From positions 171,584,274-171,648,273 of the forward strand of contig NC_067282.1 of NCBI RefSeq assembly GCF_020740795.1: a stretch of 64,000 nt of DNA. The letters are read 5' to 3'. This DNA is from Apus apus. Its lineage: Eukaryota > Chordata > Aves > Apodiformes > Apodidae. This document shows, one piece after another, positions 1-11,329 of this stretch. Position 1 is the first letter of the stretch. Every line of letters starts with the position of its first letter. Position numbers and translations under genes: made by a program. A model generated the notes under the pieces. That model was given only the letters and a program-made list of their open reading frames with translations. It searched no databases and was not told the origin of the DNA.

Positions 1-1047
1 GAGTTTTATGGGAAAATGAAATGTTACCTTCCTGATACTTAGCCTTCCTATAACACAAAGCTTAAACTTCTTGGAATTAGTTGGAATAAAATAAACAATC
101 AAAAGTCACGTAACTGCAAGTTACCATAATGTCCAAGCATCAGAATGTTTTAGTACAAGATCATAGAAATGTAGAGCTGGGAGAAAGTCAAGAGCTTACA
201 TTTCCTAGTGAGAGAGTCTGATATCAAATGATAGAATAATGGAACAAAGAGGTCCCAGTTGCCTTCTAAAGAGAGATTTTCCCAAACTGTACCTGTGGAC
301 TCACTATGTGCTCCTTTTTAGAGCTCCAGCAGCACTCTTTAGTGCTGCACATAGCTGATGTAGCTGCTTAAATCTCTATCTTGCAGTGTAGTCATGACCA
401 ACATGAATTTATTGTAGGAAACACCCAAGCTGAAAACAATTTGAGTGCTTATGTGGGCAGGGTGCTATAAACTTTTAATGCTCTTGCTTATTGAATGGCA
501 TATGAGGAGGAAAAGTAGATGGCAAGATAGACCATGAAAAGCTAATTGATATTTTGAGATAGACTGTGGCCAGTCCTTCAGGATGAGGAGGTGAAGATTT
601 CTCAGTATTTGAAGCAGTCTTTTCCAGGATTTCTTGTGTCCAAAGTATGTGACCACTGTTTTGTTCAGAACAACACAACGGTAGTTAATTTCTTTATGTC
701 ATTCATACAACTGAGTTGCTACTCACATCTCTAGCAACCACCAACAGCTGCTTATATTTTTTCCTAGAATTTCTAATCTGGTCTAGTTTGACACTATGGG
801 TGGTATTTAAATTCATGAAGCCTAAAGAGTAACAGCACCTTCACATTTAAATACATGACTTAGAGCACTGTCAATTCAAGGTGTGTCAAGTCCCATATAC
901 ACAGTTTATGGGACTACAAGCAGCTGCCTGGATCATCCTTCAACCTATTGTTTCAGGAAGTCACAGAGTCCTTTCACCATTGAATCACATTACTTTGTTT
1001 TTTACTACTCTGTTGTGACACTATTCCAAAAATGCTGGCAGAGATAT
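1..1047. other. Intergenic DNA, no gene recognised
   Basis: AT-rich unique-looking sequence. Open frames here are shorter than about 70 codons, overlap on both strands and show no family motif. No RNA gene, long repeat or splice-flanked exon could be recognised. Confidence 0.6.
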
Positions 1048-1766
1048 GACGAACAAACACGTGCATCGATATAGCTTAGGGGCTGACCTGTGGGAAAGCA
1101 TCCATGAGGAGAAGAGTCCTGGTAGACAATAACTTAACCATGAGCCAGCAATGTGTCCATGTGTACAACAAGGCAAATGGAATCCTGGGATGCATTGTGG
1201 CCAGTAGGTCATGGGAGGTCATCCTCCCCTTCTACTCTGTCCTAATGAGGCCACATCTGGAATACTGGGTCTAGTTCTGGGCTTCCCAGTTCAAGAGAGA
1301 TAGGAAACTACTAGAGAAAGTCCAGTGGAGCGCAACAAAGACTATCTGGGGACTGGAGCATCTCTCTTGTGAGGAAAGGCTGAGAGAGCTGAGACTCTTT
1401 AATCTGGAGAAGAGAAGGCTGAGAGGAGAATTTATTAATGCCTCTATGTATCTAAAGGGTGGGTGCAAGGAGGAAGGTGCCAGACTCTTTTCAGTAGTTC
1501 CCAGTGACAGGAAGAGGGGCAAGGGGCACAAGCTGGAACACAAGAAGTTCCATATGAACATGAGAAAAAACTTCCATATTATGAGTGTGACAGAGCACTG
1601 GAACAGGCTGCCCAGGGAGGTTGTGGAGTCTCCTTCTCTGGAGATATTCAAGACCTGCCTGGATGCAGTCCTGAGTAATGTGCTCTAGGGGATCCTGCTT
1701 TAATGGGGAGTTGGACTAGATGATCTGTAAAGGTCCCTTCCAGTTATGACAATTCTGGGATTCTGG
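1048..1766 (+). mobile_element. CR1 LINE, 5'-truncated, plus strand
   Basis: A 5'-truncated CR1 retrotransposon covering the end of ORF2 and the 3' tail. Conceptual translation in shifting frames gives the CR1 ORF2 C-terminal blocks also seen in the copy at 57656-58735: the GADL region, the block around the CVQ cysteine, the [16 protein letters not shown] block, and a stop at about 1686-1688. After the stop comes the typical tail, in which a GGACTAGATGATCTG-like segment leads to CCCTTCCAG and degenerate terminal ATTCTGGG units. Several frameshifts and stops make it a dead copy, and the decayed terminal repeat suggests it is older than the 57.6 kb copy. The left edge is approximate, set where similarity to the other copy fades. 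Confidence 0.9.
1446..1688 (+). pseudogene. CR1 ORF2 C-terminal remnant
   Basis: An 80-codon open stretch encodes the very C-terminus of CR1 ORF2 (the endonuclease/reverse-transcriptase polyprotein). It includes the conserved [18 protein letters not shown] block followed by the natural stop. The catalytic reverse transcriptase lies upstream and is absent because the element is 5'-truncated. There is no reason to think it is expressed. Confidence 0.8.
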
Positions 1767-4700
1767 GTGACTTCAGCTTGTATTTTAGGGATTCACTGAT
1801 GACTGCGATGCATCTCATAAGCCTTGGGAGTCTTCCTGAATTTGGGATTACATTCCCTTTGCCTTTTTTTATTCCTGAACTTCTTGCATACACAGAATAA
1901 ATTGTGAGCAGGCTGATCAAGCCTTTTTCTAGAATTCCCAGGTAAATTAATGTGTACCTCTTGCATTACCAGCTCTTAGTTCTTTAGTTTGCCAGATTTA
2001 GCACTGCTAGTTTCAGAGAGCTATCCAAGGCTTCCTTCTGAGAACCTGAAAGCTGCACCAATACAAAAAAACAAAAAAACAAAAGTCTTCTAAAGCCCCT
2101 TCACTAATCATTAAGGCAACAGAATATAAATTAAATAATTTAATTACTTATTGTGCTAGGTTCTTTGGTTACGTGAACCTAAAATTAATTTGGGCCATGA
2201 TGATCTTATTGCCTCAGTCTGTAAGGTGGCAGCTTGACAGTTCTAAATACTTTGAAAACCCATTTTAAGAAACTTTTCCATTCTGGTTGCTGATTTTGTT
2301 ATTTTCTGTATCTATCCTCAAAGTTTGGAGTTTCTCAAGCGAGAGGGCCAGAAAAAACTTCTCTACAAAGCTTCTTGTTTCTGCTGCTAAGGTGCTTGCA
2401 AGTTCCCTAACTCAGAAATGTTTGTCATGCACAAGGTAATAAGAAGCAGCAGAAGGGGAGACTTGCTGAGAAGGGTGATACACTAAGTCACCCTCCAGCA
2501 GGAGGTGAATTCTTACAGGGCTGAAGACATTGTATTATGTCCAGGAACTGAAAATGTCACTCTGTTCATCTTACTTAATTACATGAATTAGCAAGTAAGT
2601 AAATTAGTACAAATCAGCATTAATTTTAACCAGAAACACATTATAAATATTAATTGAAAGCACTAATGTAATGGGCAGTTAAAGTACTCTAGTAGCAATA
2701 GGCAAGAGAATAGGTGCATTCTCTGGCAACTGTAGGGAGACACTTGACCCCTGAAATAACATACTCAACCTTCTGAAGAAGATCAGATGATCCCTCCTGA
2801 ACTGAATCTCCTCTCATACTGATGATGGTGCTGGTGATGGTTGCAGAAAGAGACAAAGGATGCTGACTTGTTTGAAACAGGAACAAGCATTTCCTTGAAC
2901 ACTTGAGATAATAAGACTGATGACCCATATTATTCAGGTTGAAGGAAGCAGAGAAAAGCAGGATTCTCACAAGTAGGGACTATATGTGTTGAAGATAAAA
3001 TATAAGGCCCTGTTACATTGTAGACAGAAGACAAGAAGGACTGAAATAAAAGAACATCAGCTGATTTAAACATGAAGTCATTAATGTTAAAGATTTTTCT
3101 TTCATATGGCATATCCAATCTATTCAAGCTCTGACCAATCTAGGTACCTGAGCACAAATGTGGTTTTAGACCACATATTTTCTGGCATTCCTGTGGTTAT
3201 AATGTCTTGATGACATTACTATTGTATTTGTACGTGAAATACACTCTTCCTGATACATTTTCTTCTGGCAATTCCTAGGGCTTCCCTAGATGAAATATGT
3301 AACATGATGATTTCCATACCAGTTAGAAAAGCGTCTGAGGAAATCACCACCAGTATGAAATAGTGCCATTTACTATTCAGCAAATGAGACAGGCATTCAT
3401 GAGAGGCAACTGGGAGCAAACACTGATAGAAACCTTCTGTAAGGTAAGTTCTAGGAAGATTTCATTTTTAGTTCTGAACAAATACAACTACAAGGGTTTT
3501 TTTCTCCTTTGCTTTTGAAAAGGTTACTATATAAATTCTAGAAGCCTAAGAAAATTTCCGGAAATCTCTGTGTGCAGGCTTCTAATTCCAGAATTCCATC
3601 TTGAATTCTCCTTACTCTTCTGCCAATCTGCATGCAATGTGAGTCTAACTACTACCCTGCAACACTGGCAGAAAAATAAAATTATAAAATTGATTTCCTG
3701 TAGTCCAAACAAGTAATTTCACATGGTTTATTAACCTTGCTATTAGTTAAGCCTAAGCAATGCAATGGCAAAACTTACCAAAAAAAACATTAAAAATGCT
3801 TATTCACTGGACTTAAGAAGTATATACTTTGGCTTATAGTTTGGCTATAGTTTGGCACTCATGGGAGTGCTTTTCCTCTCTTGGCAAGCTAGATGGTTCG
3901 TTAGTACCTCCTATCCCCATAAATTTATTTCTTTATTATCCTTCTTCATCCTAGAAGCACACAAATTTTCCTCTGGTCATAAAACTAACAAATAAAATGT
4001 TATATGGCACAGACCTGCTAAATATGATGATGAAGGAAGTGCAATGAGAGACTGCTTAAAACTGTCAGCTAGACCGCTTGTTCAGATTGAAAATGATAAA
4101 CAGTGCAAGTTTAAAGTGAGAATACTTCAAAGAGCTCTTAAGCTGCAGTAATTAACATCAGGAAGTTCTCCCCATCTAAGTACTTGCCATGATGCAATTT
4201 AACTTAATAGCAATTTGCAAATTTGCATACCTACACAAAAGTCTTGCCATATTTGACCTAGGGCTGCTCAGTACCATTCTCCACCCACAAGTATTTTAAA
4301 AACCAAAGAAATCATCAGCCAAGATACTCAATGCACCCTCTAAATACCATTAATAATTCCACCTTTTCCTTTCTGCTTCTTTCAGTCTTCTTCAACCCCC
4401 AAATCTACCTCTCAGTGTCAGAAATTAAGGTTGAGGCAGCTGGGCTGTGCTTGTGCATGACACAGGGCTGCCTGTCACCACCCTGCTTGGATTCTCCTTC
4501 TACATTCTCATGCGTTGCCCTACAGACACTGCTCCAAGATCTGCCTACTTACCTCTCAGCTTTGTTCTCCCTGACTTTCTGTGCCTGATCCTTCTCCATC
4601 CTCCTCACTACCACCATTTATTTGGGTTTATCTCCAAAGAGGCCTGACCAGAGGAGAGTCTGTGATGTCCCCGCTGCCAGCTTGTTGGCAGGGGACAGCA

Positions 4701-4922
4701 GATGTGATAGAAGACACACTGCAAGTAGGTTGGGAAGGTGCTCTTTGCTTCTTCTGCATGTTCAACACACTGCATGCCACAGCTCGGGTTAAAGAGTGCA
4801 ACGCATCTGCAGCCTTTGGGATCCTCAACTTGTGTGTTAAGATGAAATATGCTCTGCATTGTTAGTCTCATACATTCAAGAAATTTATCACACAGCTGCA
4901 AGGACTAGAGAAACTTACAGAA
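1767..4922. other. Intergenic DNA, no gene recognised
   Basis: About 3.2 kb of AT-rich DNA. It holds short A-rich runs (for example an ACAAAAAAAC-type tract near 2065-2084). The open frames, at most 97 codons, overlap one another on opposite strands. No exon, RNA gene or identifiable transposon was seen. Confidence 0.55.
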
Positions 4923-4990
4923 TAACAGATTCATAGAAGGGTTTGGGTTGGAAGGGACCCTAAAGATCAAGTTCAAGTCCCCCCTGCATG
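4923..4990 (-). mobile_element. CR1 LINE 3' end, minus strand (fragment)
   Basis: The plus strand reads ATTCATAGAAGGGTTTGGGTTGG and onward through AAGGGACC to CCCCCCTGCATG. This is the reverse complement of the last approximately 70 bases of a CR1 element. The fragment stops abruptly at CATG (4987-4990), where a CR1 in the opposite orientation begins. Only the 3' terminal piece is present, so it has no coding capacity. Confidence 0.85.
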
Positions 4991-5648
4991 AGCCAGCAGT
5001 GTGCCCAGGTGGCCAAGAAGGCCAACAGCATCCTCACCTGCATCAGGAATAGTGTGGCCAGCAGGAGTAGAGAGGTGATCATGCACCTGTACTCAGCACT
5101 GGTGAGGCTGCACCTCGAGTACTGTGTTCAGTTCTGGGCCCTTCACTACTAGAAGGATGTTCAGTTGCTGGAATGTGTCCAGAGAAGAGATACCAAGCTG
5201 GTGAAAGATCTGGAGAATTAGTCCTATGAGGAGAGGCTGAGAGAACTGGGATGGTTTAGTTTGAAGAAGTGGAGGCTGAGGGGAGACCTCATTGCTCTCT
5301 ACAATTGCCTGAAAGGAGGCTGTAGGGAGGTGGGACTTGGCCTCTTCTCTCAAGTGAATAACAACAGGACAAGAGGAAGTGGCCTGAAGCTGTGCCAGGG
5401 GAGGTTTAGCCTGGATATTAGGAAGAATTTCTTCACCGAAAGAGTGGTTGGACATTGGAACAGGCTGCCCAGGGAGGTGGTGGAGTCACCATCCCTGGAA
5501 GTGTTTAAAAGAAATATAGTGCTTAACAGCATGATTTAAGCACTGAACAGGTAAATTAGGTTATGGTAGGGAGATTTAGGTTATGGTTGGACTTGATGAT
5601 CTTCCAGATCCCTTCCAACCAGGATGATTCTATGATTCTATGATTCTA
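4991..5648 (+). mobile_element. CR1 LINE, 5'-truncated, plus strand
   Basis: A sense-orientation CR1 fragment starting inside ORF2 at the region equivalent to AGCCAGCAGTGTGCCC. It continues through the [14 protein letters not shown] block and the [19 protein letters not shown] block to the 3' tail. The tail ends in GGACTTGATGATCTTCC, CCCTTCCAACC and about three ATTCTATG units at 5625-5648, a textbook CR1 terminus. Its ORF2 is interrupted by stops and indels. It abuts a minus-strand CR1 3' end on its left. Confidence 0.92.
5261..5539 (+). pseudogene. CR1 ORF2 C-terminal remnant
   Basis: A 92-codon frame carrying the CR1 ORF2 C-terminal region: a [18 protein letters not shown] block, a RKNFF-like block and the [19 protein letters not shown] block. 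The natural terminal residues are altered by a small frame change near the end. It is a dead retrotransposon coding fragment, not a host gene. Confidence 0.8.
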
Positions 5649-8600
5649 CAACATACACATTTTCAAAAACAGTTAATTTTAAAATGCTTGAGAGTGTGTT
5701 TCTTAAGGATAGCTACTAAACTTTGTCATAATTAGAAGCATGATTCCCTTTATTCCATAAATTTTAAGTGGCTCTATCTTTCAATGAGAATTACAAAGCA
5801 GTAGCTCTCAGTTTATTCTCAAATACAGTATGCTTTCAGCTCTTGGCATAGTTCTGGAATAAATAAGGTGATTTTGTACAGTGATTAGCTTTTACACAAA
5901 TATTTTGGACCATTTCCTAGAATTAGTTGATAGTGTCATTGTCAGTCGCAGTTAAATCCCTCAGAAAAATTATGCACAGATCATCTGTGTTCCTTCTGAC
6001 TACTTTCAATGCCTGAAGACAATTTTTACCAATATTAAATATTTTTGTAGGGGAGTCACACCTCACTCTGTGAAGTGTTTTCTAAGAAGAAATAACATGA
6101 ATAACCATAAATGTTCATTTCACTTTGTTTTTACTGATTACTCTGGCCACCAAACTTTATAAACTATTTTCCCTTGGCTTAGCTTAGAGCAAGTTAATTA
6201 CGAGGGAACACAAAATCATTATTATATAGCCCCTAGATAAATTAAAATTTGTGAAAGCCATAAGGAAGTATAAGATAGGTATTAACACAGTGATACAAAC
6301 AGTAGGTTACAGATGGAATGAAACTCTAGGTGGGAGTAATTTAAACACTGGCTCAAGGCACACTAAAGATCATCAACAAGAGCTTTTAATGTCTCTGAAA
6401 TAAGAGAACTGAGAGATACAACCACTGATTATGTGCTCAAAGCAAAACCACTGATGCTGTATCTGTAGAAGTGCAAAATGTATACTAAGTCTCTCTCAGG
6501 CCTGGAAAGTCTGAGGCTATAGCATTTCACAAGGTAGATGTAACACGAGGAAGCTCAGTTCTAAATTTTTCCTTTTCTGCCAATGACAGCATTGAATCAA
6601 CTTCTGGATTTATGCCCTGATGATTTTAATCCTTCAGATTAAGTGAGAAATTGCTGACTGAGGCTTTAGTTAAACTGTCTCAATCAATTTTCTTATGATT
6701 TGGAGGTGCTGAAGGTCTGAGCAATGAGATGCGATGGTGAAAGGCAGGAGCTTTCACTATGATTTTTTTTTTATGTTCCTTCCACAAGGTTCTAAGTGTG
6801 CAAAGGCAAATCATTTCCCCAAATGCCCGTTTCCTTCACTGCCTTGAAAACCAGATAGGTTGGGAAGCTGCTGTGTTAACATTTCTGCAACGGAGTGGTT
6901 GGACTCTCTGACTCCCAAAGGCCCTGATTGCTATCGGCCAGGGCAACAAGGCTGCAGCGAAGAAGGCAAAGGGAGAAGAAGGGCAACACACTCATTCTTC
7001 TGGTGACATTTAGCTGTATATGCTCCTCTGAGGTGCTGCTTTGAATATCATGCTCAACCTCCTTCATGGAAATAAAAGCAGTGTGACAGGGATGGTCAGA
7101 GATACTTTCCTATGTGTACAAATACCAGAATCTGGATTTGGATGCGGTTTCAATTAACAAGCAAAGGAAAAGCTGGGATAGAGCATTAAGGCTCTGTTTC
7201 CTGGCCACTTTTAGATATTTCTATGGTGTTCTAGACAATGAACTAAGCTCTTGCAAATAGAATCCTGGGAGCTAATCCTGAAAGCCTGTCTGTTACAGTG
7301 GGTTTCTCAGTGCCATATTTTCCAGAGTGGGAGTTTGCCCTCAGTCTTACTCATGTCTTGGTCTTATCAGAACCCTGAATTAAGACACGTAATCTGCTTT
7401 GAGGGCAGTTTGGGGGGCAACCCTCTGCTTAGTTTTAGTTTGGTAGCCCGAAGACTCGACCAATAGAGGTTGCAAACAAGGCAGTTTTTCAGGAGGCTGC
7501 TTTGAGTCTCAGATGTCCACCTGCCTGCCTTCAGGTGATATTTCCTTTCTGGGGATGGTAAATTATGTGGCACCTGCTTGCCTGTCTGGTGTCCCCAGCT
7601 TTCAGCAGTCCCTCACTCAGCACATGGGCTTTCTCCCACACTTGGTTCCCACAACTGTGATTTTAAAGGTTGGGATCTGTAGTATCTAAGTCTTGTGGGT
7701 CTCTGGGGAGGGCTATCACACTCAGTCTTACTTACTAAATTGTGCCTGTGGAAGAAAGCAGTACAGATCCTTTGAACTTGGAGACAGATCACAGGAGACA
7801 GCTGTTTCTATCTATGTAGATGGTTTATGTGCTTTTTAACAAGACAGCTGAGTCCTCTACAAATAAACAGGGATCCCTTTTTAGCAGTGCTTTAACCCTC
7901 ATCCTGCATGAGGAATTTATTTGATAAAAAAACTTGACCTTTTTTTACTCATATTATTTTTTTGCAACTCTCATGACTAGAGCAACTCTTTACAAAACCT
8001 GGCAGACAATCATTTTCTGACTATGAGTCAACAATTCAAAACTGTCGGTTTTCCTGAAAAAGAATATGTCGAAAGCCCCTCCATTTTTGGTGAAAAGTCA
8101 TCTTGCAGAATACAAATCACCATCATTTTCCCAGAATTGAAATCCTGAGCCTTTGACTTGCTCAAAGCATTTCTATAGCCATGGAAGAAGAGGTTAAGAC
8201 TGCCTAAAGGCAGCAAAACTCACCACCACAACAGCAAGGGATGACCAGAAAATAGTTGCATGTGGCAACAAACCAGGTCAAGCTCTGATTAGGTTTTTGG
8301 ATATTTTGTAGAAGCCATCAGTCATTGATGAATCCAACACACAAAAGGATACCTGGCAAACTTTAAGCACTTCTATGTAAACCTGTATCTCAACGGAGAA
8401 TACAACAGAAACCCTTGCCATCCTTAGACATTTTTGTAGAAAGCTGCATGCCCAGTGAGAACAAATAAATTATTGTAACAGCAATCTTAGGTTTTTCTGC
8501 TGAGACTTCAGCTCCAAGCTGAGCTTCAGGTGAATCACAGGGCAAAGTTGTTGTTCAACAGTTTTTCTCTTTAGAAGAATATTGTAAAAGTTTTCTACTA

Positions 8601-10844
8601 ACTGCTTTTTCCCCAAGTTGCTCTCTGTGTTACAGCTTTCTGTGGGCAGAGGAACCCTCTCCATGTCTGGTCAGCTAGAAGAGCATTGCTAGTTCAGCTT
8701 TTTAAAGGACAGCTACTCAGAAAACTGAAAACTATGCCAATTAATTTGAGTAACAGCATCTTATCTAGGGTTTCCTCTATCTACATGCCTATACTGTTAG
8801 AATTAAGCAAAAAAGATCAGATTAGATGCTGATTAAACTAGTATAGAAACCTCAAGAGCCCTGAATGTATCTAAGATCTAGAGCAGGAGGGCATTTTTGA
8901 AGTATTAAATATGAATAGAACTCTCTGCTGAACTACCTGTGTCCATTGAAAGAAAAAAATTTGCAACAGCCTGGTTATATTATCTGTAAAAACAACAATA
9001 TTGACTAATTTTGGGAAGGGGAAAAAAAGGCACAAAGATTAGCCCTGGGTTACTTCTATCTGACAGGGTACAGTGCAGCAAAAATCGGTATCAATTTAGT
9101 GCTTACCATGGCAACTAAATACTAGGTGCAGTCTTGTACAACGATGCTGAGGGAACTTTCCAACCCTTTTCTCTGAGAACATTTAACACTGTTCAGAAGA
9201 ACAAAGTGTGGGATGGAAAGGGTTATTTCTGACATGATGCAGGCTTGACGAACTCCCAGTGCTCTTGGACTAGCACAACCACCCTTATCTCATTGTCTGG
9301 CTGTTACAAATGCATCTTTGTCACACCTGAAGTTTCATTTCTGTTAATGGATGACATACCCAGTAGTGAGCAGCACTTTATGATGCTTGCATGGTTTACA
9401 CAGCAGAAAACCTGTCAGGAGAGTTTCCTGAGCAACACCACTCATTTATGTAGTGTTCAGCTGCTGTAAAGCATGTCAGAGAGACAGGCAAGGAATTCTT
9501 CTCACGGCAAGGTATGATGCTTTGGATGTGAAAGAGGCCTTGGCAGCTGTGCAGTGTGGTGAGATTCGTGATACGGGGCTTTAGTTTCCCCCTGTATTGG
9601 TCCTAAAACCCATAGTCACACACACTGACGTGTCATGTGGTGCATACAGTTTCCGAGGTCTAGTACGATGTATAGCTAAGGTAACATTCTGGATCTCTTC
9701 TTGAAAAGTTGGGAAACTCATCTATGTGTGTGTGAGTTTGACTTACAAAGTTTTTGACTCCAGAAATTTTTAATTTCTTACCAGTACCCTCAATAATGTT
9801 CACAACTTAAGATGGGACAAGCACTAAGCTGTGAATAATGCACATAAAAATTAGGCTTTGGAACAAAGGCACCTTTAAGAAGTAAGTTTACTGGAAACTT
9901 GGGACAGACGCTTTCCCCCCCACACCCCCTGTATTCCAGGTTTGGAGAGGTTTTTTGCAGCTTTTTACAGAAAAGGTCATGCCAATTATTTGCACTGTTG
10001 GAGCAGGTATCCTCCTAGACTACTGCCACTGACTCCCAAGCAAAGGAAGGGCAGTGTCAGGCTGGCGTGGGTGCATGTACAGGCTGACACAGCCAGAAAA
10101 AGTCAAAAAGCCTGGAATACAGGCTTCCACAAGTCTAGCATGTTAGGAAGAATATAATCTTCTTGTGTTCTAAGCTGGAAGATTAATCTGGAGTAAAAAC
10201 TTTTGGAAACATCTTTTTAATCAAAGAAGTAAGATTTAATCTTCAATTCTTTTTGCTTCTCCCTGCTAAACCAGTAGAAAAAACCCTATGTATTTTTTTT
10301 TTTCACACAATTTAACTGCAACCACATAGGAGCAGACCCATACAGTTTTATTAAAAACAAACTAGGATTGGCATCTAGTGTAATATTTCTTTGTTGTTAC
10401 CCTAGGCATTTTTGTGTCCCTGAAGTAAGAAGTTTCTAAAGGAAGAGCCAAATTCAGGTTCCAATGAAATCAGGCCATAAATCCATACTCATGACAATGG
10501 GACCAGGATTTGCACCACTCTACCAAGAGGAACAAAATTCTTCAGTTCAAACATGTTTAAAACAGAGATGTGATTGACCCAATGGCACGAGCTCTCTAGG
10601 AAAGGAGGAGATTTTGGTAGTACTTGCAGAAAAGTGTGTTTTAGACCTACATGCTAATGTCTGGAGTTATTGACATGTATTGACCCGGGTGAAATCCTGA
10701 AGTATTGAAAAACATGAGGTTTAGTGGGTTGCTTTCAAACTCGGCATTAGTTTTCCTAATCATTCACTTTATTTAGCCCAGCATGACTGTGAAATGCCCA
10801 AGGCACAGGTGGGATCTCTTTAGACTCAAACCAGGACTTCTCAC
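5649..10844. other. Intergenic DNA upstream of AVPR1A
   Basis: About 5.2 kb of AT-rich sequence leading up to the receptor CpG island. Open frames are at most about 75 codons and none shows a domain. It includes a short T-run near 10296 and a tiny TG-run near 9726, but no long microsatellite and no recognisable transposon. Distal regulatory elements for AVPR1A could lie here but cannot be named from sequence alone. Confidence 0.55.
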
Positions 10845-11214
10845 GGACCGGCCCGGGTGCCTGGGGTAGAAAGGGACCCGGGTGCGCTGGGAACAGCTCC
10901 TCCTCATCCGCTCTGCATGGTTAAGGCAACATTTCTATTCTCAATTAAACTTTTAAGTGCTGCTTTAATTGGCCCTGAGGGAGCTCTCCGGGCAGCTCTT
11001 CCGACTGCCACCCCACGGAGGCAGGGAGGGGTGGCGGACCCCGCTCCCCGTCGGAGCCGCGCCGTCCGGGCCGGGCGCTGCCCTCGGGGCCGCGGCGGGA
11101 CGAGCCTCCCGCGCCGGCGGGGGCGGCGGCAGCGGGGGAGGAGGGGGCTGGCGCCAGGCGCTGGGCAGCCACTGGCACGGGAGCTCCCCCTCGCCTCGCC
11201 TCCCGCGGCGGCGG

Positions 11215-11220
11215 ATAAAG
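11215..11220 (+). promoter_or_regulatory. TATA-like element, possible core promoter
   Basis: ATAAAG in the context GCGGATAAAGGC is the only AT-rich hexamer in the GC-rich stretch immediately upstream of the coding start. If used as a weak TATA element, transcription would begin roughly 25-30 bases downstream, leaving an approximately 85-base 5' untranslated region. GC-island promoters often lack TATA, so this is speculative, and longer leaders starting further upstream are equally possible. Confidence 0.2.
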
Positions 11221-11329
11221 GCACCTGGCCCGGCGCTCCGCGTCGCCGGACCGGGGAGGCGGCGGGAAGCGGCGGCGGCCGAGCGGGAGTCGGGCCGGGC
11301 CGGGCCGGGCTTCACCGGGCAGCCCCTCC

